From contig KB899087.1 of NCBI GenBank assembly GCA_000378025.1, positions 310,001 to 374,000 of the forward strand: DNA of 64,000 nucleotides, given 5' to 3'. The position numbers and the translations under genes were made by a program. The notes below the pieces were generated by a model. That model saw only the letters and a list, made by a program, of their open reading frames with translations, ran no database searches and was not told the DNA's origin. The stretch's first letter is position 1. Every line of letters begins with the position of its first letter. Of this stretch, positions 44,815-54,707 are shown in pieces. The stretch is from Xanthobacteraceae bacterium 501b. GTDB lineage: Bacteria; Pseudomonadota; Alphaproteobacteria; Rhizobiales; Xanthobacteraceae.

Positions 44815-47800
44815 TGCGGTTCAACCTGTCGGAATGGGCGGTCCGCGAGCGTTCGCTGGTCATCTTCTTCATGCTGGCCGTGGTGGTTGCCGGCTTGTTC
44901 GCCTATACGCGCCTGGGCCGGGCGGAAGACCCGTCTTTCATCATCAAGACCATGGTGGTGCAGGCGGCGTGGCCCGGCGCCAGCATCGAGGACACGCTGC
45001 AGCAGGTGACGGACCGGCTGGAGCGGACGCTGCAGGAAACGCCGCATCTCGATTTCATTCGCAGCTATACCCGCCCCGGCGTCACCACCATCTTCGTCGC
45101 CCTGAAGGGCAGCACCACCGCGCAGGAGGTTCCCGATGTCTGGTACCATGTGCGCAAGAGCATTGGCGACATGGCCCACACCCTGCCGCGCGGAGTGGTG
45201 GGGCCGGGCTTCAATGACGAGTTCGGCGACACGTTCGGCCTGATCTACGGCTTCACCGCCGACGGATTCACCCATCGTGAGCTGCGCGATTATGTCGAGC
45301 AGGCCCGCTCGACGCTGCTGCGCGTTCCCGATGTCGCCAAGATCGAGCTGCTGGGCGAGCAGGACGAGCAGATCTTCGTCGAGTTCTCGGTGCGCGAACT
45401 CGCCAATCTCGGCATCAACCGCTCCGCCCTGGTGGCGGCGCTGCGGGCGCAGAATGTGGTGCAGCCCTCCGGTACCATCCAGACCGGCGACGAAGCGCTG
45501 GTGATCGACGTGTCCGGTGCCTTCAGCTCCGAGCAGGATGTGGCCAACATCAATTTCGCCGTGGATGGGCGCATGCTGCGCCTCGCCGACATCGCCACCG
45601 TGCGGCGCGGCTATGTCGATCCGCCGCGCCCGCTGTTCCGCACCAATGGCGAGCCGGCGATCGGCCTCGCCATTTCGATGCGCGAGGGCGGCGATATTCT
45701 CCAGCTCGGCCGCAACATCGACACGGCGATGGCGAAGATCACGGCGGAACTGCCGATCGGCATCGAGCCGCATTTGGTCGCCGACCAGGCGGTGACGGTG
45801 GCCGGCGCGATTTCCGAATTCATGGAATCGCTCTGGCAGGCCATTCTCATCATCCTCGTGGTGAGCTTCATCGCGCTCGGCGTGCGCGCCGGCCTGATGG
45901 TGGCGCTGACCATTCCGCTCACGCTGGCCGGCGTGTTCGCGGTGATGTGGCTGCTGGGCATCGACATGCAGCGCATCTCGCTCGGTGCCCTCATCATCGC
46001 GCTGGCGCTGATGGTGGACGATGCGATGACCACCACCGACGCCACGCTCGGCCGGCTTGCCGCCGGCGAGCCGAAGGAAGTGGCGGCGGTCTACGCCTTC
46101 AAGACCTATGCCTTTGCGATGCTGGCCGGCACGCTGGTGACGATCGCCGGCTTCGTGCCGGTGGGCTTCGCCGCCTCTTCGGCGGGCGAATACACTTTCT
46201 CGCTGTTCGCGGTGGTGACGGTCGCGCTGCTGGTGTCGTGGCTGGTGGCGGTGCTGTTCGCCCCGCTGATCGGCATAGTGATCCTGAAGGCGCCGAAGAA
46301 CGCCGGCGGCCAGCCGGGCCGGGTGATGCGGCTTTATCGCGCGCTCCTCTCCGCCGCGCTGGGTGCGCCCTGGGTGACGGTCGCGGTCACTCTCGGCCTG
46401 TTCGCCGCCGCCGTGCTGGCGCTGCCGCTGATCCCCCGCCAGTTCTTTCCCGCGTCCGACCGGCCGGAACTGCTGGTGGACCTGCAATTGCCACAGAACG
46501 CCTCGATCTTCGCCACCGAGCGCGCCATGGCGCGGCTCGACGACGTCCTGAGGGACGATCCCGATGTGGAGCGCTGGAGCGGCTATGTCGGGCGTGGGGC
46601 GATCCGCTTCTACCTGCCGCTCAATGCCCAGCTGCCCAATGCCTTCTTCGGCCAGGCGGTGGTGGTGGCGAAAGACGTACCGGCGCGCGAGCGGCTGGAG
46701 GCCAAGCTCGACACGCTGCTCGCGAACGATTTTCCCAATGTGGTCAGCCGCGTCTCGCCGCTGGAACTGGGGCCACCGGTGGGCTGGCCGATCCAGTACC
46801 GCGTGGTGGGGCCGGAACTCGGCCCGGTGCGCGACATCGCCTTCAAGCTGGCCGAAGTGATCGCCGCCGACCCGCTGACGCGCACGGTGAGTTATGACTG
46901 GATCGAGCCGGCGCGCGAGATCCGCATCCGCGTCGACCAGGACCAGGCGCGTCTGCTCGGCCTCTCCACCGAGGCGATCGGCTCTGTGCTGAACACGGTC
47001 GTGACGGGCGCACCGGTGACGCAGCTGCGCGACGACATCTATCTGATCGATGTGGTGCTGCGCGCCACCGACGAGCAGCGCGTCTCGCTCGACACGCTGC
47101 GCACGCTGGAAGTGCCGCTGCCGGGCGGGCGTACCGTGCCGCTGAGCCAGTTCGCCACCTTCGACTATGAACAGACCTATCCGCTGGTCTGGCGCCGCGA
47201 CCGCCAGCCCGCGCTCACCGTGCAGTCCGACATCGCGCCGGGCGAGCTCCCCGAGACGGTGGTGGATCAGCTGGCGCCGAAGATCGAACAGCTGGCGCAG
47301 ACGCTGCCGGCCGGCTACCGCATCGAGACCGGCGGCACGGTGGAGGAGAGCGCGTCCTCGCTCGCCTCGGTCATGGCAGTAGTGCCTGTCATGATCCTCA
47401 TCATGCTCACTGTCCTTATGTTCCAGCTGAGGCGCTTCTCACTGGCCTCACTGGTCATAAGTGTTGCTCCGCTTGGACTCATTGGCGTTGTCATTGCACT
47501 GCTGGTTTCCGGCCGGCCGCTCGGTTTCGTCGCCATTCTCGGCGTGCTGGCGCTGATCGGGATGATCATAAAAAACGCTGTGATTCTAATAGGTCAGATC
47601 GAGTCCGAGCGGGCCGGCGGCAAGGATGCGCGGCAGGCGGTGACCGACGCCTCCTGCGCCCGCTTCACCCCGATCGTGCTCACCGCATTGTCCACAGTAC
47701 TCGGAATGATCCCCATAGCCCCCACCGTCTTCTGGGGTCCCATGGCCTTCGCCATTATGGGAGGGCTACTGGTGGCCACCCTGCTCACACTGGTCTTCCT

Positions 47801-47852
47801 CCCGGCGCTCTATCTGGCGACGGTGGGACGGGAGAGACGGTCTCTTTCCTGA
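44814..47852 (+). CDS. RND efflux pump permease (AcrB type)
   Basis: 1012 residues. Two sets of six helices with large periplasmic loops; blocks are SEWAVRERSLVIFFMLAVVV, NFAVDGRMLRLADIATVRRG, LGALIIALALMVDDAMTTTD (proton-relay Asp pair), and SCARFTPIVLTALSTVLGMI near the end. It belongs to the group of exporters with short N-terminus typical of proteobacterial drug/heavy-hydrophobe pumps. ATG at 44814 overlaps the adaptor stop. In the last 450 bases the codon use shifts, with a run of ATA and TTA-type choices rare elsewhere in the gene. Confidence 0.93.
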   Translation: MRFNLSEWAVRERSLVIFFMLAVVVAGLFAYTRLGRAEDPSFIIKTMVVQAAWPGASIEDTLQQVTDRLERTLQETPHLDFIRSYTRPGVTTIFVALKGSTTAQEVPDVWYHVRKSIGDMAHTLPRGVVGPGFNDEFGDTFGLIYGFTADGFTHRELRDYVEQARSTLLRVPDVAKIELLGEQDEQIFVEFSVRELANLGINRSALVAALRAQNVVQPSGTIQTGDEALVIDVSGAFSSEQDVANINFAVDGRMLRLADIATVRRGYVDPPRPLFRTNGEPAIGLAISMREGGDILQLGRNIDTAMAKITAELPIGIEPHLVADQAVTVAGAISEFMESLWQAILIILVVSFIALGVRAGLMVALTIPLTLAGVFAVMWLLGIDMQRISLGALIIALALMVDDAMTTTDATLGRLAAGEPKEVAAVYAFKTYAFAMLAGTLVTIAGFVPVGFAASSAGEYTFSLFAVVTVALLVSWLVAVLFAPLIGIVILKAPKNAGGQPGRVMRLYRALLSAALGAPWVTVAVTLGLFAAAVLALPLIPRQFFPASDRPELLVDLQLPQNASIFATERAMARLDDVLRDDPDVERWSGYVGRGAIRFYLPLNAQLPNAFFGQAVVVAKDVPARERLEAKLDTLLANDFPNVVSRVSPLELGPPVGWPIQYRVVGPELGPVRDIAFKLAEVIAADPLTRTVSYDWIEPAREIRIRVDQDQARLLGLSTEAIGSVLNTVVTGAPVTQLRDDIYLIDVVLRATDEQRVSLDTLRTLEVPLPGGRTVPLSQFATFDYEQTYPLVWRRDRQPALTVQSDIAPGELPETVVDQLAPKIEQLAQTLPAGYRIETGGTVEESASSLASVMAVVPVMILIMLTVLMFQLRRFSLASLVISVAPLGLIGVVIALLVSGRPLGFVAILGVLALIGMIIKNAVILIGQIESERAGGKDARQAVTDASCARFTPIVLTALSTVLGMIPIAPTVFWGPMAFAIMGGLLVATLLTLVFLPALYLATVGRERRSLS

Positions 47853-47866
47853 AGAAAGTCAAACAG

Positions 47867-49342
47867 TTACGGGGAGGTTTTCCTTTCGGCGGAGGCCGGC
47901 TTGATGCGGTCGTTCATGTAGGAAAAGAACGGATTCGACGACATCCGCACCAGCGCGTCGAGGCTGACGATCAGCGCGCCGCGCTCGCCGCGCACCGCCA
48001 TGGCGCCAAGCTGAAGTCCAAAATTCTCCTGCGGGTCGGGATGCGAGCCATAAAGCCCGTCCTCCGGTGGGAAGGGCAGGGCGACATGGGAGAGCGAATA
48101 AACGTCGATCGGATAAGACAGCCCGAGGGGATGGATGGTCTCCTCCGTCCCCCCGGCAGCAATGGAGCGCTCGACGACGAGATCGCTGCCTGCATCCTCA
48201 TTCGTGATGATGACGGTTCGGAAATCGCGTGGCAGCGGCGGCAGCAGCCGCAGCAGCGCCGAATAGGAGGTCGCGTGCAACAGCGGGCCGAGCTTGGTGT
48301 TCCGGTTGATGTCGAAGAGCACCAGCTCGCTGCCGTTTGCTGGCAATTGGCGATACAGGGCGTCGACTATCGCGCGGGTCGAGACGGTAAAGTCCATCAC
48401 CGACTGGAAGGTGAGCACCGGCGTTAGGTCCTTCAGTCGCCCGGCCCGCGCCTGCGCTGTGATCGAGGCCTGAAGCGCCCGTGTCAGCCGGTGCGATTGC
48501 ACGGCACCGTTCACGGGAAAGCTGTTGTACTTGAACGGGTTGAACTCCGGCACGAGGCCCAGCCACGCTGCTTTGTCGAAGGCTGGGAGCCAGGCCGGCA
48601 ACGCGGCCAGCCCGGCAAAGCGGGCGAAACGGGTGATGCCGATCATCGGCGAGATGAGCACCAGCCGGTCGGGGCGGACGAGCGCCTCGTCACTGAGCGC
48701 GTCGAGCGCGTATTTCAGCGCCAGCGCTCCGCCATTGGAAAAGCCGACGATCTCCAGCGTCTTGCCCGGCGCGCGGGCGGCCGCCTCGCGCACGGCAAGG
48801 CGGGTGGCGGCCAGCCAGTCCTCCCATTCGACATCGGTCAGACCGGCCGGCACCGTGCCATGGCCGGGCAGGCGCGGGGCGACGACGAGAAACCCGTTCG
48901 CGAGGTAGCGGCCGGCGACATGGCGCAGGCTGTAGGGCGAATCCGTGAGCCCGTGCAGCAGGACGACAACCCCCGCCGGCTCGCCCTCCGGCACCAGCTC
49001 ATAGGAGCGGTTCCAGTCGTGGGAGAGGTTGGGCGGGTAGACCACGCTGCCGACGAAATAGCGATTGGAGGGAACGCGGTCCTCCTCCGGTAGCTTCTGC
49101 ACTACCTCGCGGGTGACTTCCGCGAACAGCTTGTCCTCGCGGGCGAGATAGGCGCGCCAGTCCGCCTTGTCGAGTTCGGCGACGCTCATCTCCTCAGGCA
49201 CGAAGGTGTGCCAGGGCTCCAGCGGCGGCCCGCTGTGCGTGAACCAGACGCGCGAGCCGAGAAAGGCGACGAAGAGCAGCAGCGTCAGCACTGCCAGCCA
49301 TTTGAGAACCCTGCGCAGGGGAGCGAGTATGGAGGCGAGCAT
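47867..49342 (-). CDS. Membrane-anchored alpha/beta hydrolase
   Basis: 491 residues. One N-terminal transmembrane helix (VLKWLAVLTLLLFVAFLGS) then a periplasmic hydrolase domain: AGVVVLLHGLTDSPYSLRHV, FLVVAPRLPGHGTVPAGLTD, and the elbow IVGFSNGGALALKYALDAL with Ser in GFSNGG. Carboxylesterase or lysophospholipase-like; substrate unknown. It starts two bases after the stop of the AI-2E-family gene, so the two are coupled. Confidence 0.85.
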   Translation of the reverse strand: MLASILAPLRRVLKWLAVLTLLLFVAFLGSRVWFTHSGPPLEPWHTFVPEEMSVAELDKADWRAYLAREDKLFAEVTREVVQKLPEEDRVPSNRYFVGSVVYPPNLSHDWNRSYELVPEGEPAGVVVLLHGLTDSPYSLRHVAGRYLANGFLVVAPRLPGHGTVPAGLTDVEWEDWLAATRLAVREAAARAPGKTLEIVGFSNGGALALKYALDALSDEALVRPDRLVLISPMIGITRFARFAGLAALPAWLPAFDKAAWLGLVPEFNPFKYNSFPVNGAVQSHRLTRALQASITAQARAGRLKDLTPVLTFQSVMDFTVSTRAIVDALYRQLPANGSELVLFDINRNTKLGPLLHATSYSALLRLLPPLPRDFRTVIITNEDAGSDLVVERSIAAGGTEETIHPLGLSYPIDVYSLSHVALPFPPEDGLYGSHPDPQENFGLQLGAMAVRGERGALIVSLDALVRMSSNPFFSYMNDRIKPASAERKTSP

Positions 49343-49344
49343 GG

Positions 49345-50370
49345 TCAGGTTGCGGGTTCCTCGCGGCCGGACAACAGGCGGGCGATCCAGCGTGTGCTCT
49401 CGCCCTCTTCGCAAAAGGTGAGGGCGGCGATTACCAGCGGTACGCCGATGAAGGCGCCCGACAGGCCCCACATGAACGCCCAGAAGAACACGGCGAACAG
49501 CACGAGGAAAGGCGAGATGGCCAGCGCCTTGCCGGCCACGCGCGGCTCGATATAGCTGCCGCTAAAGAATTGAATGACGTTCATGGCAAGGAATACCACC
49601 ACCGCCGTCTCCCACGAGCCGAACTGCGCCAGCGCGAAGAAGGTGGGCAGCAGCGTCGCCACCAGTGGACCGATGAAGGGAATGTAGTTCAGCGCGAAGG
49701 CGATCACGCCGAAAGCCAGTGCGAGTTCGAGCCCGATAGCGGCGGAAACCGCCCAGACGAACACGCCCGTCAGGACGCTCATCACAGTGCGTACCATCAT
49801 GTAGGTGCGGAATTTGGCCGCTGTCGTCGCGCTGGCCCGCACCAGGCGCTGGCCGGTCTCGCCAGCCCCGGTGAGCAGCTTACCGCGGACGATGTCGACC
49901 TCCAGCAGGCCGAGCATGACAAAGATCAGCGTCACAACGCCGAAACCGAGCATGCCATTGAGCCGTCCGGCCAGTCCCTGGAAGGCGCCGATCAGCCAGC
50001 CGGCGTTGAAGGTGTCGGCGAGCATGCCGGCCGAATAGAGGCCCATCTCCTCCAGCTGGGCGGCGGTTTCACTGTAGATCGCCTGGAAGCGGCCGGCATT
50101 GGCGATCAACCAGCGCCCTGCCTGGCTGAAGCCCCAGATTGTGACATAGCCGAGCAGCGCCAAAGCGAGGACGGTCAGCGTCAGGGTAAGCAGCATCGCC
50201 ACCAGGGCCGGCAGCCGCTGCTGCAGTCGAACCTGCAGCGGCCAGACGAGGGCGATGATGAACACGGCGAAGGCAACGGGCGCCACGACCGATCGAGCGA
50301 GATAGATCGCCCCCGCCGCGAGAACTAACGCGCAGATGCCGAGGGGAAAACGCAACGCGCTGGAGGTCAT
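49345..50370 (-). CDS. AI-2E family transporter
   Basis: 341 residues, about eight helices. Family blocks: SVVAPVAFAVFIIALVWPLQ at the N-terminus, then AFALNYIPFIGPLVATLLPT, FSGSYIEPRVAGKALAISPF and WAFMWGLSGAFIGVPLVIA. The family includes the proposed AI-2 exporter TqsA and Na+/H+ antiporters; the substrate is not predictable. ATG at 50370; an upstream extension is not conserved. Confidence 0.88.
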   Translation of the reverse strand: MTSSALRFPLGICALVLAAGAIYLARSVVAPVAFAVFIIALVWPLQVRLQQRLPALVAMLLTLTLTVLALALLGYVTIWGFSQAGRWLIANAGRFQAIYSETAAQLEEMGLYSAGMLADTFNAGWLIGAFQGLAGRLNGMLGFGVVTLIFVMLGLLEVDIVRGKLLTGAGETGQRLVRASATTAAKFRTYMMVRTVMSVLTGVFVWAVSAAIGLELALAFGVIAFALNYIPFIGPLVATLLPTFFALAQFGSWETAVVVFLAMNVIQFFSGSYIEPRVAGKALAISPFLVLFAVFFWAFMWGLSGAFIGVPLVIAALTFCEEGESTRWIARLLSGREEPAT

Positions 50371-50624
50371 GAGAGCTTTCGCGGAGTCGAGCCGGAGGGT
50401 CAGAATGGGATAACACGGCGCAACGAGCCGGCAAATTGCCCCGGTGCCGGCGGCGACCGGCGGAACAGCCACACCCCCGCAGGTTATGAGGCCGGCGGGT
50501 TGGCGCCAGCGTCGGCGGGTTAAATTGCGTGAGACGATAGTCTATCTTGCCGCAATTGGCCGGGGCAGCGATTGGGGCGCGCCGGCCGCAACGATAGAAG
50601 CCGGCCAGAACGAGGGGGAATGCG

Positions 50625-51164
50625 ATGGGAGGGCTGCTCGCCTTCAGCCGTGTGATCGACGGATTGAACGAGAGATTCGGCCGCATCGCGGATTACTGCG
50701 TGCTGTTTGCCTGTCTCGTCAGCGCCGGAAACGCGACGGTGCGCTATCTGTTCAGCTACAGCACCAATGGCCTTCTGGAAGTCCAGTGGTACCTGTTCGG
50801 GGCCGTCGTGCTGCTTGGAGCGCCCTATACGCTAAAGCGCAACGAGCATGTTCGGGTCGATCTCGTCTATATGTCGGTGTCGCCGCGCGCCCGGCTGTGG
50901 ATCGACTCGCTGGGCTTCACGCTTATCCTCATTCCCGCCGGCCTCTATCTCACCTGGCTCAGTTTTCCGTTCTTCTGGCAGTCCTTCCTCTCGGACGAGG
51001 TGTCGCAAAACGCCGGCGGGCTGATCCTATGGCCGGCCAAGTTGCTGCTCCCTCTCGGTTTTGCGCTCCTCACCGTGCAGGGAGTATCGGAACTCATCAA
51101 GCGCGTCGCGGCGCTTTCCGGCGCCATTGAGGTCGCGACCGACTACGAGAAGCCGCTCCAGTAG
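50625..51164 (+). CDS. TRAP transporter small permease (DctQ type)
   Basis: 179 residues with four helices. DctQ blocks are NATVRYLFSYSTNGLLEVQW, LGAPYTLKRNEHVRVDLVYM and LLPLGFALLTVQGVSELIKR. It pairs with the large permease 61 bases downstream. GAGGGGGAATGCG precedes the ATG. No periplasmic binding protein gene is adjacent on either side. Confidence 0.9.
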   Translation: MGGLLAFSRVIDGLNERFGRIADYCVLFACLVSAGNATVRYLFSYSTNGLLEVQWYLFGAVVLLGAPYTLKRNEHVRVDLVYMSVSPRARLWIDSLGFTLILIPAGLYLTWLSFPFFWQSFLSDEVSQNAGGLILWPAKLLLPLGFALLTVQGVSELIKRVAALSGAIEVATDYEKPLQ

Positions 51165-51225
51165 CGGCCTTGATGGAACGATCTCTCCCTATCCCGGCCT
51201 CCTTCTCCCGACGCGCGAGCCTTGC

Positions 51226-52638
51226 ATGTTTTCCTATGGCGTGATGCCCCCGCTCATGTTCGCCGGCATGATCTGCTTCATGCTGGCCGGCTTTCCCGTC
51301 GCGTTCTCGCTCATCGCGGTCGGCCTGTTCTTTGGCACGCTTGGCATACTGACCGATCACTTCACTTTCAGCTTCCTGCAGGCGCTTCCGTTCCGCTTCT
51401 ACGGCATCATCTCGAACGACCTTCTGCTCGCAATCCCCTTCTTCACCTTCATGGGCGCGATACTGGAGCGGTGCGGTCTCGCCGAGGATCTGTTGGAAGG
51501 CGCCGGCAAGCTCTTTGGCAAGGTGCCTGGCGGCCTTGCCTATGCGGTGATCGTGGTCGGCGCCATCCTCGGTGCGATCACCGGGACGGTAGCGGCTTCG
51601 GTCATCGCAATGGGTGTGATCTCACTGCCGGTGATGATGCGCTATGGCTATGATCAGAAACTTGCCACCGGGGTGATCGCGGCATCGGGTACCATCACCC
51701 AGCTCATTCCGCCCTCGCTGGTATTGATCGTGCTGGCCGAGCAGCTCGGCAGGCCGGTGGGCGAGATGTACCTCGGCGCGATCGGCCCCTCGCTGCTGCA
51801 GGTGCTGATCTTCCTCGCCTATGTGTTCGTGCTGTCGCTCATCAAGCCTCAGCACATGCCGCCCCTGCCGCCCGAGGCGCGCGGGGAGGGCGGGTGGCCG
51901 CTGATCCGGCAGGTTCTTTGGGGCATGGTCCCCTCTATCGTGCTGATTATGCTCGTGCTTGGCACGTTGGCCATGGGCCTTGCCACGCCAACCGAAGCTG
52001 GCGCCATGGGGGCGGTTGGCGCGATCATTCTGGCGGCCTTGCACGGGCGCCTTACCTGGCCTTTGATACGCCAGGCTATGGGTTCGACGGCCCGACTGAC
52101 CGCGATGGTGGTGTTCATCCTCATTGGTGCCACCGTGTTCAGCCTAGTCTTTCAGGGAATGGACGGCGCGCTGTGGATCGAGCATCTGCTCGCCCAACTG
52201 CCCGGCGGACGCGCCGGATTCCTGATCTTCGTCAACGTGTTCATCTTCTTCATCGCCTTCTTCCTCGATTTCTTCGAGATCGCCTTCATCATCGTGCCGC
52301 TGCTGGTGCCGGTGGCGATGAAGCTCGACATCAATCTCGTCTGGTTCGGCGTTCTGCTGTGCGTGAACATGCAGACCGCCTTCATGCATCCGCCCTTCGG
52401 CTTTGCGCTATTCTACCTGCGCGGAATCGCGCCGAAGTCTGTCCGCACCTCGCAGATCTATTGGGGCGCGATCCCGTGGCTGCTGATGCAGCTGGTGCTG
52501 GTAGCGGTCGTCATCCTCTGGCCGGAGGCTGTGACCTATTGGATCAGCGACGGACCGAGCGTCGATCCCTCGACGATCGAACTCACCATCCCCCAATACG
52601 ACGTACCGCCGCTCGACCTGGCGCCGCCGCAGTTCTGA
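51226..52638 (+). CDS. TRAP transporter large permease (DctM type)
   Basis: 470 residues, 12 helices or so. DctM blocks include LAIPFFTFMGAILERCGLAE, AGKLFGKVPGGLAYAVIVVG, AASGTITQLIPPSLVLIVLA, TPTEAGAMGAVGAIILAALH and LLCVNMQTAFMHPPFGFALF. It drives Na+-coupled uptake of organic acids. ATG at 51226 matches the family start; the longer frame before it overlaps the small permease. The ribosome binding site is weak, so coupling to the small subunit is likely. Confidence 0.92.
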   Translation: MFSYGVMPPLMFAGMICFMLAGFPVAFSLIAVGLFFGTLGILTDHFTFSFLQALPFRFYGIISNDLLLAIPFFTFMGAILERCGLAEDLLEGAGKLFGKVPGGLAYAVIVVGAILGAITGTVAASVIAMGVISLPVMMRYGYDQKLATGVIAASGTITQLIPPSLVLIVLAEQLGRPVGEMYLGAIGPSLLQVLIFLAYVFVLSLIKPQHMPPLPPEARGEGGWPLIRQVLWGMVPSIVLIMLVLGTLAMGLATPTEAGAMGAVGAIILAALHGRLTWPLIRQAMGSTARLTAMVVFILIGATVFSLVFQGMDGALWIEHLLAQLPGGRAGFLIFVNVFIFFIAFFLDFFEIAFIIVPLLVPVAMKLDINLVWFGVLLCVNMQTAFMHPPFGFALFYLRGIAPKSVRTSQIYWGAIPWLLMQLVLVAVVILWPEAVTYWISDGPSVDPSTIELTIPQYDVPPLDLAPPQF

Positions 52639-52640
52639 GG

Positions 52641-53129
52641 TCAGGCGGGGAGGGCGCTGGGCTGACTTCCCCGAAGCGCCGCGACGCCGGCGAGCACGAA
52701 GAGCAGCAGCACCACGCCTTGCGCAATGGCGAAGGGTGGTTCGGACTGGGTGGGTGCCAGGCTCTGTAGCGCCGGCACCTTGGCAAAGGCCTGGGCGATG
52801 GCGACGAAGACAAGAAGCCACTGGCTCGCGACGATTCCCACCGCGTAAACCGTGTTCCAGCGGCCGGTGCGGCGGAAGAGGTAGCGTGCCGGCACGGTGG
52901 CGGCGAGCACGACGAGCGCGACCGTGCCGACGATATGCGATGGCAACAGGGCGCTGAACGGAAAGCCGAAGCCGGTGGCGCTCGTAGCGAATGCTGTTGT
53001 GAGGAAGGCGGCTATCCATCTGGGCCGATCACGCCCCGCTATAAGGTCGGCCAGCACGATGAAGCCAGTGGCGATGGCAATAAGGCTTAGCCAGGTGTGA
53101 AACCCGGTCCACGTGGTTGGATCGAACAT
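52641..53129 (-). CDS. Four-helix membrane protein, unknown
   Basis: 162 residues with four hydrophobic segments (WLSLIAIATGFIVLADLI; AFLTTAFATSATGFGFPF; IVGTVALVVLAATVPARYLF; GIVASQWLLVFVAIAQAFAK). The pattern and FHTWLSLIAIATG resemble small uncharacterised membrane proteins of Rhizobiales. ATG at 53129 chosen, as upstream sequence is hydrophilic. A perfect palindrome lies 69 bases upstream. Convergent with the TRAP genes, two bases apart. Confidence 0.7.
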   Translation of the reverse strand: MFDPTTWTGFHTWLSLIAIATGFIVLADLIAGRDRPRWIAAFLTTAFATSATGFGFPFSALLPSHIVGTVALVVLAATVPARYLFRRTGRWNTVYAVGIVASQWLLVFVAIAQAFAKVPALQSLAPTQSEPPFAIAQGVVLLLFVLAGVAALRGSQPSALPA

Positions 53130-53197
53130 AGATGCGCTCCCCCGCTGCGCCCCGCCCGACGCGGCGCGCGTCGCCGGCACGTCTGCCACCGGCAATT

Positions 53198-53212
53198 TGA
53201 TGATAGTCATCA
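53198..53212. promoter_or_regulatory. Palindrome, candidate operator
   Basis: TGATGA-TAG-TCATCA is a perfect 6-bp inverted repeat with a 3-base spacer, in an AT-rich patch between divergent genes (the four-helix protein and the MFS exporter). It has the size of a TetR/MarR-type site; no such regulator is adjacent. Confidence 0.45.
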
Positions 53213-53396
53213 TTTTTGTTGACGCCACCGCAAAGCGTTGGAGCCGTTTGGTTTGACGCGTGGGCGCTGAGAAATTCACCCGGCTGTGTCTTTCGGCCTA
53301 TAGGCCCGGCCGTCTCGGGGCGTTAAGGCGAGCATCGACGACTGTCGCCGCCCCCTTTGCCGAGCCCCTCGGCGCTCTTGCCGCATTGGATAGCCT

Positions 53397-54665
53397 ATGT
53401 CCGCCTCCCTCTCCGCGCCGGGAAATCCTCCTCCAGGGTCTCCGCATCCCGGCATGGGATTTCGCGAGTTCGTGCTGTTCATCGCCGGCCTCATGGCGAC
53501 CAATGCCATGGCCATCGACTCCATGCTGCCGGCGCTGCCAGAGATCGGCGAGTCACTCGGCATCGACACGGCAAACCACACGCAGCTTGTCATCACCGCC
53601 TATCTGCTCGGCTTCGGCGGCGCCCAACTCATCTACGGCACGCTGGCTGACCGCTTCGGCCGCCGCACGATTCTGCTGTTCGGCCTTGCCGTCTATACGG
53701 CGGCCTCGATCGGCGCCATCTTTGCCGGGACGGTGGAGGTGATGCTGGCGGCGCGTGTGGTGCAGGGCATCGGCGCGGCGGCGACACGGATTCTCGCCAT
53801 CACCATTGTGCGCGATTGCTATTCCGGCTCGCACATGGCCCGCGTGATGTCGCTCGCCTTCCTTGTGTTTTTGTCGGTCCCTATCGTTGCACCGTCCATC
53901 GGACAGGCCATCATGATGGTGGCGCCGTGGAGGGGAATCTTCCTGATGCTGTGTGCTCTTGGGGCGGGGCTGTTCGTATGGACGCTGGCCCGCCTGCCGG
54001 AAACACTGCACCCGGAGGACCGCTCGCCGATTTCCTTTGCCGGCATCTCCCATGCCTTCGGCCTCATCGTCCGCAGCCGTGCGACAGTTGGCTACATGCT
54101 GGCCATTACCATGGTAATGGGCGGACTGTTCGGGTTCATCAACTCCGCCCAACAAGTGTTCGCTGACGCTTTTGACTCGGAGGAGCTGTTCACGCTGATC
54201 TTCGCGCTGATTGCCGTATTCATGGCGGCTTCGTCGCTGCTCAATGCGCGTATCGTTGAAAAGCTGGGCATGCGGCGTGTCTCACACGTCGCGCTCTGCG
54301 GCTACCTCCTCGTCACGCTGGCACATGCTGGCATCGTTCTCGGCGGAATCGAGACCATCTGGACGTTCTCGATCCTGCAGGGCGCCATGATGTTCTTCTT
54401 CGGCCTCATGGTGTCGAACTTCAATTCCATGGCGATGGAGCCGGTCGGCCATGTCGCGGGCACGGCTTCCTCGGTGCTCGGATTCGTCAGCACGGTGGGG
54501 GGCGCGCTGGCCGGCTTTGTTTTGGGGCAGAATTTCGACGGAACGACCTTGCCGCTGACCCTCGGCTTTGCTGCCCTCGCCGCTGCGGCTCTTTGCTGCG
54601 TTACGTTTGCGGAAAGGGGGCGTCTTTTCCGCGCTGACGTCCGGGTGGCCGACACTGCGGCCTGA
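53397..54665 (+). CDS. Bcr/CflA-type MFS multidrug exporter
   Basis: 422 residues, 12 helices. DHA1/Bcr-CflA blocks: DSMLPALPEIGESLGIDTAN, AYLLGFGGAQLIYGTLADRF with GRRTILLFGL (motif A), and AARVVQGIGAAATRILAITI with VRD (motif C-like region). Exports drugs or small solutes with protons. Hydrophilic N-terminus of 20 residues. It is convergent with the NUDIX gene. Confidence 0.88.
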   Translation: MSASLSAPGNPPPGSPHPGMGFREFVLFIAGLMATNAMAIDSMLPALPEIGESLGIDTANHTQLVITAYLLGFGGAQLIYGTLADRFGRRTILLFGLAVYTAASIGAIFAGTVEVMLAARVVQGIGAAATRILAITIVRDCYSGSHMARVMSLAFLVFLSVPIVAPSIGQAIMMVAPWRGIFLMLCALGAGLFVWTLARLPETLHPEDRSPISFAGISHAFGLIVRSRATVGYMLAITMVMGGLFGFINSAQQVFADAFDSEELFTLIFALIAVFMAASSLLNARIVEKLGMRRVSHVALCGYLLVTLAHAGIVLGGIETIWTFSILQGAMMFFFGLMVSNFNSMAMEPVGHVAGTASSVLGFVSTVGGALAGFVLGQNFDGTTLPLTLGFAALAAAALCCVTFAERGRLFRADVRVADTAA

Positions 54666-54707
54666 CAGTTCGGACTTTTGCTTGTGCGTACTAAAGCCGC
54701 TGCAACT

